A stretch of 64,000 nucleotides of DNA from Paenarthrobacter aurescens TC1 (lineage in GTDB: Bacteria > Actinomycetota > Actinomycetes > Actinomycetales > Micrococcaceae): positions 2,604,001-2,668,000 of the forward strand of contig CP000474.1 of the NCBI GenBank assembly GCA_000014925.1, read 5' to 3'. Made by a program: the position numbers and the translations under genes. The notes under the pieces were generated by a model. It was given only the letters and a program-made list of their open reading frames with translations. It ran no database searches and was not told the origin of the DNA. The stretch's first letter is position 1, and each line of letters opens with the position of its first letter. Shown in pieces: positions 16,571 to 24,690 of this stretch.

Positions 16571-17215
16571 CTAGCTGAACTCAGGGCTTTCAGTTCGGCT
16601 GCGCTTAAGTTCAAAGAAGTGAGGGTAGCCAGCCAAAGTTACCGTGGCGTCCCAGATTTTTCCTGCTTCTTCACCCCGGGGAATCCGTGTGAGGACCGGA
16701 CCAAAGAACGCCGTGCCGTTGACGGCTACCACTGGTGTTCCGACATCCTGGCCCACCAATGAGATGCCTTCCTCGTGGCTTGCGCGCAATTGGGCATCGT
16801 ATTCATCGGAGTCCGCGAAGCGTGCCAAGTCAGCGGGAAGTCCTGTTTCGGCGAGGGCCTTCTGGATCACCGAAGCGCGGTCCTTGTTACCCTCGTGGTG
16901 GATCTGCTCCCCCATGGCGTCATACAAGGGCTTGACGTAGCTGCTGCCGTGGAGCTCCTGGGCGGCAATGATGACCCGAACGGGACCCCAGCTGTCGTCC
17001 ATCATGGCCCGGTAATTTTCGGGGAGGTCGCGGCCCTCATTGAGTACTGAAAGGCTCATGACGTGCCATTCGGTCTCGATGCCGCGCACCTGCTCCACCT
17101 CACCGATCCAGCGGGACGTGATCCACGCGAAGGGGCATACGGGGTCGAACCAGAAGTCAGCCTTGTTGACGTTCTCTTCGGACGCAAGCTGTTCTGGCGC
17201 AGTCTGTTCGGGCAC
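16571..17215 (-). CDS. DsbA-family thioredoxin-fold protein (mycothiol-dependent nitroreductase type)
   Basis: 214-aa DsbA-like thioredoxin-fold protein with the helical insertion. The N-terminal motif is FWFDPVCPFAW, with a single active-site Cys at 27 (CPFA, no CxxC), and the cis-Pro loop is VGTPVVAVNG. This resembles the Rv2466c group, cytosolic enzymes that use mycothiol; that specific assignment is an inference from the WFDPxCP motif and the actinobacterial background. No signal peptide is visible. Start is GTG at 17215 with AGAGGAG 6 nt upstream. It lies 92 nt downstream of clpX on the same strand and convergent with the Fpg-like gene. Confidence 0.82.
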   Translation of the reverse strand: MPEQTAPEQLASEENVNKADFWFDPVCPFAWITSRWIGEVEQVRGIETEWHVMSLSVLNEGRDLPENYRAMMDDSWGPVRVIIAAQELHGSSYVKPLYDAMGEQIHHEGNKDRASVIQKALAETGLPADLARFADSDEYDAQLRASHEEGISLVGQDVGTPVVAVNGTAFFGPVLTRIPRGEEAGKIWDATVTLAGYPHFFELKRSRTESPEFS

Positions 17216-17307
17216 AGGGAACTCCTCTGAGGGGTGTGTAATGGCACGACGTCGGCCCCTTGAGAACTACATCCTGGGAACCACGTCTCGTTTAGGCCAA
17301 CAGGAGG

Positions 17308-18597
17308 TTAAGCCGACTTATTCCGGCGCTTCGCGACGACGTCGTGGGCGATCATGGTGGGCTGAGCCTTCTTGGCGACCACGTCTGCCGTGATCACCAC
17401 GGTTGCGATGTCGTCCCTGCTGGGAAGATCGAACATGACAGGCAGCAGCACGTCTTCCATGATGGCCCGGAGGCCACGAGCACCTGTGCCACGCTCAAGC
17501 GCCTGGTCCGCTATGGCATCCAAGGCGTCGTCATCGAATTGCAGCTCCACGCCGTCCAACTGGAACATCTTCTGGTATTGCTTCACCAGGGCGTTCTTTG
17601 GCGTGGAGAGAATTTGGATCAGGGCCGGCCGGTCCAGGCTGGACACGGTGGTGATTACAGGCAGACGCCCAATGAATTCCGGAATGAGGCCGAACTTGAG
17701 CAGATCTTCCGGCATAACTTCGCCATAGGTATCCACGTTGTCCCGGGCCTCGTTGAGCGGTGCACCGAATCCGATGCCCTTGCGCCCGGATCGCGAACCA
17801 ATGATGTCTTCCAGCCCGGCGAAGGCACCGGCCACAATGAAGAGGACGTTGGTGGTGTCGATCTGGATGAACTCCTGATGCGGATGCTTCCTGCCGCCCT
17901 GAGGGGGAACGGAAGCCACAGTGCCCTCAAGAATCTTCAGGAGAGCCTGCTGTACACCTTCGCCGGATACGTCGCGGGTGATCGACGGGTTCTCGCTCTT
18001 CCGGGAGATCTTGTCGATTTCGTCGATGTAGATGATGCCTTGCTCGGCCTTCTTGACGTCGTAGTCAGCAGCCTGGATGAGCTTGAGCAGGATGTTCTCT
18101 ACGTCCTCGCCAACGTAGCCGGCTTCCGTCAACGCAGTGGCATCAGCAACGGCGAACGGCACGTTGAGGCGACGGGCCAGTGTCTGGGCCAGGTAGGTCT
18201 TACCGCAGCCTGTTGGGCCGATCAGGAGGATGTTTGATTTAGCGATCTCCACGTCCTCGTGGTGGGAGCCTTCGCCGAGGCTTCCGGCCTTTGGGGCATG
18301 GCCGGCCTGAATGCGCTTGTAGTGGTTATAGACCGCTACTGCCAGCGAGCGTTTGGCGGGCTCCTGGCCGATGACGTATTCCTGCAGGAAGTCGAAGATC
18401 TCACGCGGCTTGGGCAGTTCGAAGCTACCGAGATCGGAAACTTCAGCAAGTTCCTCTTCGATGATCTCGTTGCAAAGCTCGATGCACTCATCGCAGATGT
18501 AGACACCGGGCCCGGCAATCAGCTTGCGTACCTGCTTCTGGCTCTTTCCGCAGAAAGAACACTTCAGCAGATCCGTGCTCTCGCCAATCCGAGCCAT
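17308..18597 (-). CDS. clpX: ATP-dependent Clp protease ATP-binding subunit ClpX
   Basis: AAA+ unfoldase that feeds tagged proteins to ClpP. 429 aa from the ATG at 18597 ([20 protein letters not shown]), which has AAGGGA 9 nt upstream; the longer frame adds 21 residues unlike ClpX. The zinc-binding domain cysteines are C13, C16, C35 and C38. Walker [11 protein letters not shown] is at about 127, the pore loop GYVGEDVEN follows, Walker B is IIYIDEIDK, and the ClpP-binding loop region contains IGFG. The sensor-2 region [15 protein letters not shown] is present. clpX lies downstream of clpP2 on the same strand but is cut off from it by a terminator, so it needs its own promoter in the 18598-18727 gap. 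Confidence 0.98.
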   Translation of the reverse strand: MARIGESTDLLKCSFCGKSQKQVRKLIAGPGVYICDECIELCNEIIEEELAEVSDLGSFELPKPREIFDFLQEYVIGQEPAKRSLAVAVYNHYKRIQAGHAPKAGSLGEGSHHEDVEIAKSNILLIGPTGCGKTYLAQTLARRLNVPFAVADATALTEAGYVGEDVENILLKLIQAADYDVKKAEQGIIYIDEIDKISRKSENPSITRDVSGEGVQQALLKILEGTVASVPPQGGRKHPHQEFIQIDTTNVLFIVAGAFAGLEDIIGSRSGRKGIGFGAPLNEARDNVDTYGEVMPEDLLKFGLIPEFIGRLPVITTVSSLDRPALIQILSTPKNALVKQYQKMFQLDGVELQFDDDALDAIADQALERGTGARGLRAIMEDVLLPVMFDLPSRDDIATVVITADVVAKKAQPTMIAHDVVAKRRNKSA

Positions 18598-18727
18598 GTG
18601 GGAATCCCTTCGTTGCATGCGGGTAATGCGGCTCCGCGCCGTACTCAAGTGTGCGGCCACGCCGCGGTTGGCACCACCGTGACAACATCCACTCTAGGTC
18701 ACAATGGGCTGCTTGGGTGGAAACAGA

Positions 18728-18766
18728 ACGCCGGTGCGGTCCATATTTCGTGAACCGCACCGGCGT
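18728..18766 (-). terminator. Terminator after clpP2
   Basis: A 13-bp perfect stem, ACGCCGGTGCGGT (18728-18740) with 18754-18766, followed in the minus direction by TCTGTTTCC. It begins 13 nt after the clpP2 stop and uncouples clpP1P2 from clpX. Confidence 0.85.
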
Positions 18767-18779
18767 CGTAATCCGTGCG

Positions 18780-19439
18780 CTACCGGGCGATTGCCTGGGG
18801 CTTGATCTTACGGGAGTCCAGAACCTGGTCGATAAGACCGTAGCTCAGGGCGTCCGCAGCGGTCAGGATCTTGTCTCGCTCGATGTCGTTGTTGACCTGC
18901 TCGGACGTACGGCCCGAGTGGTGCGCCAACGTGTCCTCAAGCCAGGTGCGCATGCGCATGACTTCCGCGGCCTGGATCTCGAGGTCCGAAGCCTGGCCGC
19001 CTTGGCCACCCGAGAGAGCCGGCTGGTGGATCAGCACGCGGGCGTTCGGCAGGGCCAGACGCTTGCCGGGCGTACCAGCGGCGAGCAGCACGGCAGCCGC
19101 GCTGGCCGCCTGCCCCAGGCACACCGTCTGGATCTCCGGACGGATGTACTGCATGGTGTCGTAGATGGCCGTCATTGCAGTGAATGAGCCACCCGGAGAG
19201 TTGATGTACAGGGTGATGTCCCGGTCCGGGTCAGTCGATTCCAAGACCAGCAGCTGGGCCATGATGTCGTCAGCGGACGCGTCGTCAACCTGGACGCCAA
19301 GGAAGATGATGCGGTCCTCGAACAGCTTGGTGTACGGGTCCTGGCGCTTGAAGCCGTAGGGCGTGCGCTCCTCGAACTGGGGCAGGACGTAACGGCTGGA
19401 CGGGAGATTACCGGCAGACCATCCGAAGTTGTAGTTCAT
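18780..19439 (-). CDS. clpP2: ATP-dependent Clp protease proteolytic subunit ClpP2
   Basis: Serine protease subunit of the Clp barrel, 219 aa. The catalytic triad is visible: S113 in [13 protein letters not shown]138 in VLIHQPAL and D189 in [11 protein letters not shown]. The N-terminal extension, with [20 protein letters not shown], is the style of actinobacterial ClpP2. AGGAG lies 8 nt before the ATG at 19439. It follows clpP1 after 39 nt in the same direction, so the two are co-transcribed and, by analogy with Mycobacterium, form mixed ClpP1P2 rings (inference). Confidence 0.96.
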   Translation of the reverse strand: MNYNFGWSAGNLPSSRYVLPQFEERTPYGFKRQDPYTKLFEDRIIFLGVQVDDASADDIMAQLLVLESTDPDRDITLYINSPGGSFTAMTAIYDTMQYIRPEIQTVCLGQAASAAAVLLAAGTPGKRLALPNARVLIHQPALSGGQGGQASDLEIQAAEVMRMRTWLEDTLAHHSGRTSEQVNNDIERDKILTAADALSYGLIDQVLDSRKIKPQAIAR

Positions 19440-19478
19440 GTTCTTTACTCCTGGGGTTTCAGTGGTTCTTTGTGCCGG

Positions 19479-20117
19479 TTAGTTTTCGGAGTTCGACTGG
19501 TTGGCCGTTCCGCCGCCGCCTGCAACAGAACCGGCGTGCGCCGAGATCTTGTCGAAGAAGCCGTATTCCAGGGCTTCAGTGGCCGTGAACCACTTGTCGC
19601 GGTCGTTGTCCTTGAGGATGGTTTCCACGGACTGCCCGGTCTGCTCCGCAGTGAGCTCAGCCATGACCTTCTTCATGTGCAGGATGAGTTCCGCCTGGAT
19701 CTTGATGTCCGAGGCCGTGCCGCCGATGCCGCCCGAGGGCTGGTGCATCAGGATGCGGGCGTTGGGTGTGGCGTAACGCTTTCCCTTGGTTCCGGAGGAA
19801 AGGAGGAACTGACCCATGGACGCTGCAAGACCGGTTGCCACGGTGACCACATCGTTCGGGATGAACTGCATGGTGTCGTAGATAGCCATGCCGGCCGTCA
19901 CGGAACCACCCGGGGAGTTGATGTACAGGTAGATGTCCTTCTCCGGGTCCTCGGCCGAGAGGAGGAGGAGCTGCGAGCAGATGGCGTTGGCGTTCTCGTC
20001 ACGGACTTCAGAGCCGAGCCAGATGATGCGCTCTTTCAGCAGGCGGTTGTAGATGTAGTTGTCCTGGGCTGCGGGATCGACAGTTGCCATCCGGGGAGCC
20101 TCTGATTGCTGTGACAT
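19479..20117 (-). CDS. clpP1: ATP-dependent Clp protease proteolytic subunit ClpP1
   Basis: Serine protease subunit, 212 aa. Triad residues are S100 in [13 protein letters not shown]125 in ILMHQPSGG and D174 in DNDRDKWFT. The flexible C-terminus ([17 protein letters not shown]) is longer than in E. coli ClpP. The start at 20117 has GAGAGG upstream; [10 protein letters not shown] at 20090 is an alternative, and cleavage of the propeptide would remove the difference. First gene of clpP1-clpP2. A ClgR-like operator lies about 96 nt upstream, which fits stress induction of this operon. Confidence 0.96.
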   Translation of the reverse strand: MSQQSEAPRMATVDPAAQDNYIYNRLLKERIIWLGSEVRDENANAICSQLLLLSAEDPEKDIYLYINSPGGSVTAGMAIYDTMQFIPNDVVTVATGLAASMGQFLLSSGTKGKRYATPNARILMHQPSGGIGGTASDIKIQAELILHMKKVMAELTAEQTGQSVETILKDNDRDKWFTATEALEYGFFDKISAHAGSVAGGGGTANQSNSEN

Positions 20118-20212
20118 AAGTACTTACCTCTCGCTGGTGCCAGTGACCTCACTGAACTTCACTACTTGGACACTAACCGTTTTCACGGGCGATTTGTTCG
20201 CCGAAATCGCAC

Positions 20213-20230
20213 TGTTCGCTGACGGCGCAC
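20213..20230. promoter_or_regulatory. Putative ClgR operator upstream of clpP1P2
   Basis: TGTTCGCTGACGGCGCAC matches the actinobacterial ClgR box WNNWCGCYNANRGCGWWS at 13 of 14 specified positions (the exception is C at the third-last). A weaker similar sequence, TTGTTCGCCGAAATCGCA, lies just beside it (about 20194-20211). ClgR activating clp genes is established in Corynebacterium and Streptomyces; its action here is inferred. Confidence 0.6.
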
Positions 20231-20265
20231 GTCTGCGTTCAACGTCGAAGTTCAGCCTTAAAGCA

Positions 20266-20298
20266 AACCGGCCCCGGATCAGAGATCCGGGGCCGGTT
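20266..20298 (-). terminator. Terminator after tig
   Basis: A 15-bp perfect stem, AACCGGCCCCGGATC, with a 3-nt loop, 11 nt after the tig stop, followed by TGCTTTAAG in the minus direction. It separates tig from clpP1. Confidence 0.8.
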
Positions 20299-20309
20299 GA
20301 AGTCGTGAA

Positions 20310-21692
20310 CTAGAACTTCACTGCTGCGGGGTCGTCGCTTGCGACAACGTCAGCTTCTTCGTTCGCTTCACCAGCTGCAGCCTCTTCGGCTGCTGCTTCG
20401 CCTGCGGGGCGGACGAAGTCGGTGAGGTCAACCTTGTTGCCCTCGGAGTCGACTACCTCTGCCTGACCCAGCACAACGGCCAGGGCCTTGCGGCGGCGAA
20501 CCTCGGAAACCATCATGGGAACCTGGCCGCTCTGATCAATGATCTGTGCGAACTGGTTGGGGTCCATGCCGTACTGGCTTGCGGTGGTGACGATGTAGTC
20601 GATCAGCTCGTTCTGGCTGACGTCTACTTCTTCCTTGTCCGCAATGGCGTCGAGGATGATCTCGTTCTGGAAGGCGCGCTCGGTGTTGGCCTTGACCTCG
20701 GCGCGGTGCTCCTCGGTGTCGTGGTCACCTTCGCCGTGTGCGTTCTCCGGGTTGAAGTGAGCTTCGATCTGCTCTTCAACCACGGAGTCCGGAACCGGAA
20801 CCTCAACCAGCTCAACGAGCTTGTCAAGAACCTTGTCGCGAGCTTCAACGCCCTGCTCGACGACCTTGGAGTCGGCAGCCTGCTTGGCGAGATCCTCACG
20901 GAGTTCGGCAAGGGTGTCGAACTCGGAGGCGAGCTGAGCAAAGTCGTCGTTCGCTTCGGGGAGCTCGCGCTCCTTGACAGCCTTGACAACAACCTTCACC
21001 TGCGCGGATTCGCCGGCATGGTCGCCGCCAACCAGTGTGGTCTCGAAGATTGCTTCTTCGTCGGCAGAGAGGCCGGTCACGGCTTCGTCGAGGCCTTCGA
21101 GCATGGTGCCGGCGCCGACCTGGTAAGAAAGGCCGGCAGCGGAATCGATGTCTTCGCCATCGATGGTGGCGGTGATGTCGATGGTCAGGAAGTCATCGTT
21201 CTTGGCAGGACGTTCAACGGACTTCAGCGTGCCGAAACGGCCGCGCAGTTCGTCCAGGGACTTGTCCACGTCAGCTTCGGAGGACTCAGCAGCGGCAACC
21301 TCAACCTTGATGCCGGCGTAGTCGGGCAGCTCGATCTCAGGGCGGACATCGATCTCAACCTGGAACTTGAGCTCGCCATCGGTTGCGGACGGGTCCGGAA
21401 CCTCGGTGATTTCAACCTCGGGACGGCTCAGGGGGCGTACGCCGGTTTCCTGAACTGCAGCCTGGTACCAGCCGTTGAGGCCATCGTTGATGGCGGTCTC
21501 CAGAACGTAGCCACGGCCAACGCGCTGGTCGATCAGCTTGGAGGGAACTTTGCCCTTGCGGAATCCGGGAACCTGGATCTGCGAAGCAACGGTCTTGTAC
21601 GCGGCATCGATGCTCGGCTTCAGTTCCTCAAAGGGAACCTCAACGTTGAGCTTGACCCGCGTTGCGGTGAGGTTCTCGACAGCGCTCTTCAC
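20310..21692 (-). CDS. tig: Trigger factor
   Basis: Ribosome-associated chaperone with peptidyl-prolyl isomerase activity, 460 aa. The N-terminal ribosome-binding domain has the signature [14 protein letters not shown] at about 43-56. The FKBP-like PPIase domain follows (about 160-250: [20 protein letters not shown]), then the helical chaperone arms, and an Ala/Glu-rich acidic tail. Start is GTG at 21692 with AGGAG about 12 nt upstream, slightly far. It precedes clpP1-clpP2, the common bacterial order tig-clpP-clpX, but a terminator intervenes. Confidence 0.97.
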   Translation of the reverse strand: MKSAVENLTATRVKLNVEVPFEELKPSIDAAYKTVASQIQVPGFRKGKVPSKLIDQRVGRGYVLETAINDGLNGWYQAAVQETGVRPLSRPEVEITEVPDPSATDGELKFQVEIDVRPEIELPDYAGIKVEVAAAESSEADVDKSLDELRGRFGTLKSVERPAKNDDFLTIDITATIDGEDIDSAAGLSYQVGAGTMLEGLDEAVTGLSADEEAIFETTLVGGDHAGESAQVKVVVKAVKERELPEANDDFAQLASEFDTLAELREDLAKQAADSKVVEQGVEARDKVLDKLVELVEVPVPDSVVEEQIEAHFNPENAHGEGDHDTEEHRAEVKANTERAFQNEIILDAIADKEEVDVSQNELIDYIVTTASQYGMDPNQFAQIIDQSGQVPMMVSEVRRRKALAVVLGQAEVVDSEGNKVDLTDFVRPAGEAAAEEAAAGEANEEADVVASDDPAAVKF

Positions 21693-21761
21693 AGTCTAAG
21701 TACTCCTGAATTTGTGGGTATGGGGTTCTGTCGTGTCCCTGAAGCGGACACAAACACAGAG

Positions 21762-21836
21762 TCGGGGTGACAGGATTTGAACCTGCGACTTCCTGCTCCC
21801 AAAGCAGGCGCTCTAGCCAAGCTGAGCTACACCCCG
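21762..21836 (-). tRNA. tRNA-Pro (TGG anticodon)
   Basis: On the minus strand a complete cloverleaf: acceptor CGGGGTG / CACCCCG, anticodon arm CCTGC-TTTGGGA-GCAGG giving anticodon TGG, and T arm GCAGG-TTCAAAT-CCTGT. Discriminator A; CCA is not encoded. Confidence 0.96.
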
Positions 21837-21964
21837 AATGCACAGGACAGTCTACGGGGAAGTAAGCCAAGAATGCACATTTGACACTGCCGCCGGAATT
21901 AGGTTTAGTTGTACCCGGCTTCAACAGCCACCGGGAAGATGTCCTGAACAAGGATATCCGTCCT

Positions 21965-22038
21965 GGGGACGTAGCTTAATGGTAAAGCCTCAGTCTTCCA
22001 AACTGATTACGCGGGTTCGATTCCCGTCGTCCCCTCCA
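21965..22038 (+). tRNA. tRNA-Gly (TCC anticodon)
   Basis: Acceptor GGGGACG pairs with CGTCCCC, the D arm contains TAGCTTAATGGTAAAGC, and the anticodon loop CTTCCAA gives TCC. CCA is encoded (22036-22038). It is divergent from tRNA-Pro and followed at once by a strong terminator. Confidence 0.97.
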
Positions 22039-22042
22039 CGAG

Positions 22043-22080
22043 GAAGGGCCCCGATCCATGGATCGGGGCCCTTCTTGCTT
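22043..22080 (+). terminator. Terminator after tRNA-Gly
   Basis: A 14-bp perfect stem, GAAGGGCCCCGATC with CATG loop, followed by TTGCTT. It stands 5 nt after the tRNA CCA and also between tRNA-Gly and the convergent nei gene. Confidence 0.85.
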
Positions 22081-22102
22081 CATCGCAACGTTCGGAAGAC
22101 GC

Positions 22103-22990
22103 CTATATTTGGCAGCCGGGACACCAGTACAGCTTGCGTGCACCGATTTCCGTCATCCCCACCAGCGTTCCGCAGGCCCGGCAGGGCATGCCGTCACGCT
22201 TATACACAAAGTGGGCATCGGCGTCGGGCGCTGCAGCACCGCCGCCGGTCCACAGAGTGGATGGCGTCGTAACAATCCGTCCGTCACGGACGCCGTCGGA
22301 CATGGTGTCCACGGTGTCATCCCAGAGGCGGCCAGCGGTTTCCACATCGATGCTGCTCCCCGGCGTCCACGGATCGACCGCTTGCCGGAACAGCACCTCG
22401 GCCCGATAGATGTTGCCGACACCGGCCAGTACCGACTGGTCCATCATCAGCAGTGCTACGGCCGTTTTGCGTCGACGCAGGCGTCGAATGAACTCATCCC
22501 GGTCCCCCGGGCGGTTGTGTAGCGGATCGGGCCCCAAACGGTCCAGCACGGCTGCGGCCTCGGCAGAGGTGATCGCCGCGCACGTCGTGGCACCACGGAG
22601 ATCAGCCCAGCCATGGTCTGAGACCAAGCGGACACGGACGGCGCCTACCGGCGCGGGCGGCCCTGAGTACTCGCCGTCGTCGGCAGCTGAGCCGCTTTCC
22701 CGTTCGCCGATACGACGCGGAGCCCCGATGCTGGACGCACCCGTAAAGGAGCTGTCACCGCCAAAGCTCCATGCACCGTAGAGGCCCAGATGGACGTGAA
22801 GGAATAGCTGGTGGTCGAACCTGAGAAAGAGCTGCTTTCCATGGGCAGCAGCGTCCACCATGATGTGCCCGGTGAGTAGCTCCGCGCCGGCAGCGAACCT
22901 GCCTTGCGGGCTGGAAACGTCCAACGGCCGGCCGCCAAAAACATCCTGGAATTGGCGGGCCAGCCTATGGACCGAATGCCCCTCGGGCAC
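22103..22990 (-). CDS. nei: Endonuclease VIII (Nei) family DNA glycosylase
   Basis: Base-excision repair glycosylase/AP-lyase for oxidised pyrimidines, 295 aa. Starts MPEGHSVHRLARQF, where PEGH (instead of PELPE) marks the Nei branch. The H2TH region is VALLMMDQSVLAGVGNIYRAEVL, and the C-terminal zinc finger has CRAC (about 270) and CPGC (about 290). A Ser/Gly-rich insertion (about 75-110) is unusual and may be a flexible loop. The GTG start at 22990 overlaps the rpiB stop by one base (TAGTG), so it is translationally coupled to rpiB. Confidence 0.92.
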   Translation of the reverse strand: MPEGHSVHRLARQFQDVFGGRPLDVSSPQGRFAAGAELLTGHIMVDAAAHGKQLFLRFDHQLFLHVHLGLYGAWSFGGDSSFTGASSIGAPRRIGERESGSAADDGEYSGPPAPVGAVRVRLVSDHGWADLRGATTCAAITSAEAAAVLDRLGPDPLHNRPGDRDEFIRRLRRRKTAVALLMMDQSVLAGVGNIYRAEVLFRQAVDPWTPGSSIDVETAGRLWDDTVDTMSDGVRDGRIVTTPSTLWTGGGAAAPDADAHFVYKRDGMPCRACGTLVGMTEIGARKLYWCPGCQI

Positions 22991-23472
22991 TACTCGACGA
23001 TCTCGCCGGTGGTTTCGTACACCGCGATTTTTCCGATTCGGCGAACGTGGCGTTCGTCGTTGCTGAACGGTTCCTGCAGGAAGGCTTCAATGAGCTCCGT
23101 GGCTTCTTCAACGGTGTGCTGGCGTCCGCCAACAGCTACGACGTTGGCGTCATTGTGCTCGCGGGCCAACTTAGCTGTGGAGAGGTTCCAAGCCAGCGCA
23201 GCGCGGACGCCGTTGACCTTGTTGGCAGCAATTTGTTCCCCGTTGCCTGAGCCGCCCAGCACGATGCCGAGAGCGTGCACACCGGCTTTCTGGTCCGCCA
23301 CCACCGCAAGGCCGGCATTGATGCAGAACGAGGGGTAGTCGTCCAGGGCGTCGTACTCCTTGGGCCCGTGATCCACCACTTCGTAGCCTTTGGCCGTGAG
23401 GTGGCTGACCAGGTGGGCACTGAGTTCCATGCCGGCGTGGTCGGTAGCAATGTGGACGCGGGGTGTTGTCAC
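22990..23472 (-). CDS. rpiB: Ribose-5-phosphate isomerase B
   Basis: Interconverts ribose 5-phosphate and ribulose 5-phosphate in the pentose phosphate pathway. The 160-aa product has HIATDHAGMELSAHL at the N-terminus and the anion-hole motif GIVLGGSGNGEQIAANKVNG at about 69-88, with Ser rather than Cys at the motif position, as in actinobacterial RpiB. HNDANVVAVGGR follows. GTG start at 23472. It is the first gene of an rpiB-nei pair. The oxidative pentose phosphate enzyme gnd lies 28 kb away. Confidence 0.93.
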   Translation of the reverse strand: MTTPRVHIATDHAGMELSAHLVSHLTAKGYEVVDHGPKEYDALDDYPSFCINAGLAVVADQKAGVHALGIVLGGSGNGEQIAANKVNGVRAALAWNLSTAKLAREHNDANVVAVGGRQHTVEEATELIEAFLQEPFSNDERHVRRIGKIAVYETTGEIVE

Positions 23473-23553
23473 AGGAAGTCCATTCTTTCTGGCGCGCCGG
23501 GTACGGCATATGGCCGGGGCGCGGCGATAAGGGATGCGCTACCTAGGGTACCG

Positions 23554-24558
23554 CTACCCGGGTTGTTGGGCCGGTCCCTCGCCGTGGGCCCGGTGCGCGG
23601 CCCTGTTGAGAACCCCGGCGAGTTTGTCCGCGGACGCGTGGGTCCCTGCACTGAGTGCCACCCGGCCTCCGTTAAGTTTCCTTACGACGACGGCCGGGCC
23701 GCTGCTGACCAGCATTGCGGTTGCGTCGTCGTGATGCCGCCACCCCCACCCGCCATAATCTGCGGCCTTTACGTCAGCGGGGGCTGCCGCAGCGATGTCG
23801 ACGGCGGGTACCGTCAGGACGCGCACGATCCCGCCGGCGAACACCTGCAGCCCTCCCCTGTCCGCCCGCACCCGCGCGAACAGGAACCCTGCACCAATCA
23901 GCGCTGCCACTGCCACCAAGGCACCGAGCCATGGGACCGCCACCGCTATCAGCGCAGCGGGGAACAGCGCCGACACGATGATCATGACGAACACAGAGCT
24001 CCGGGCATGCACCCAGAAGCGGAGGGTGTCGCGGGCAAGATCGGGGTCTTCCAGAAGGCGCAGCTCTTCTTGGAGGGCGACATCATCTTCCCGTGTCCAT
24101 CGCGGGTCCGGTTTGAAAGCGAACATCATGACGACACCCAAGGCCACGGCGGCACCACTGCCCATGGCCAGCACGATCGGGTCAACGTGGGACTCTCGGG
24201 CATCCGCCAGCCCGGATTGGCCCACCAGGCCGGCCGCCAACACCGTGGTGATGAACAGGCTCACCATGAGGCCCACGCCCATCATGACGCGCCGCATCAC
24301 CACCGGCCGGGAAATCGAAACAGCTTGAAGGAAGACCGCCCAACCGCAGAAAATGATGAGGCCGGCGCCGCCGGTTACATAGGCACCGTAAGGCGCGAAG
24401 GACGTCCCGCCGTCGGCGTTCCACATCACGGCTACCGGGTTGGGGAGATCGTTGCGCAGCATCTGGGCGCACACCACGAACCCGATGGCAAGCAGCAGCG
24501 GAAAGGCAACCGCAAACCTCAGTGCGCGGAAATCGAGAGTGTCCCGGAACGATGCCAT
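23554..24558 (-). CDS. DUF1648-type multi-pass membrane protein
   Basis: 334-aa membrane protein of unknown function. The first helix (about 14-34) is followed by LPNPVAVMWNADGGTSF, the DUF1648 pattern (P-x-HFN-like loop). Further helices lie at about 62-80, 90-112 and 128-146, then a cytosolic linker, two more helices at about 186-225 and a soluble C-terminal domain with YGGWGWRHHDDATAML. DUF1648 also occurs in SdpI-like immunity proteins, but the arrangement here is different and I do not assign a role. It is divergent from pepN. Confidence 0.7.
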   Translation of the reverse strand: MASFRDTLDFRALRFAVAFPLLLAIGFVVCAQMLRNDLPNPVAVMWNADGGTSFAPYGAYVTGGAGLIIFCGWAVFLQAVSISRPVVMRRVMMGVGLMVSLFITTVLAAGLVGQSGLADARESHVDPIVLAMGSGAAVALGVVMMFAFKPDPRWTREDDVALQEELRLLEDPDLARDTLRFWVHARSSVFVMIIVSALFPAALIAVAVPWLGALVAVAALIGAGFLFARVRADRGGLQVFAGGIVRVLTVPAVDIAAAAPADVKAADYGGWGWRHHDDATAMLVSSGPAVVVRKLNGGRVALSAGTHASADKLAGVLNRAAHRAHGEGPAQQPG

Positions 24559-24690
24559 AATCCAACGCTACTCCGTGGGGCGACACTGTGGTGCTCACTC
24601 CTTGCCTTCCCGGCCTGGAGTGAAAGAATGGCTTCACACCAGCGACCGGCCATGACGGACCGGCCATCCCAAAATCTCCGGAGGCACCAC

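Noticed and set aside
21840..22272. Frames across the tRNA-Pro/tRNA-Gly region
   Set aside because: They translate tRNA and terminator sequence and have no protein features.
23275..24690. Long upstream extension of the pepN frame
   Set aside because: Its product is disordered and unlike M1 peptidases; the TTG at 24691 has a proper Shine-Dalgarno and the family N-terminus.
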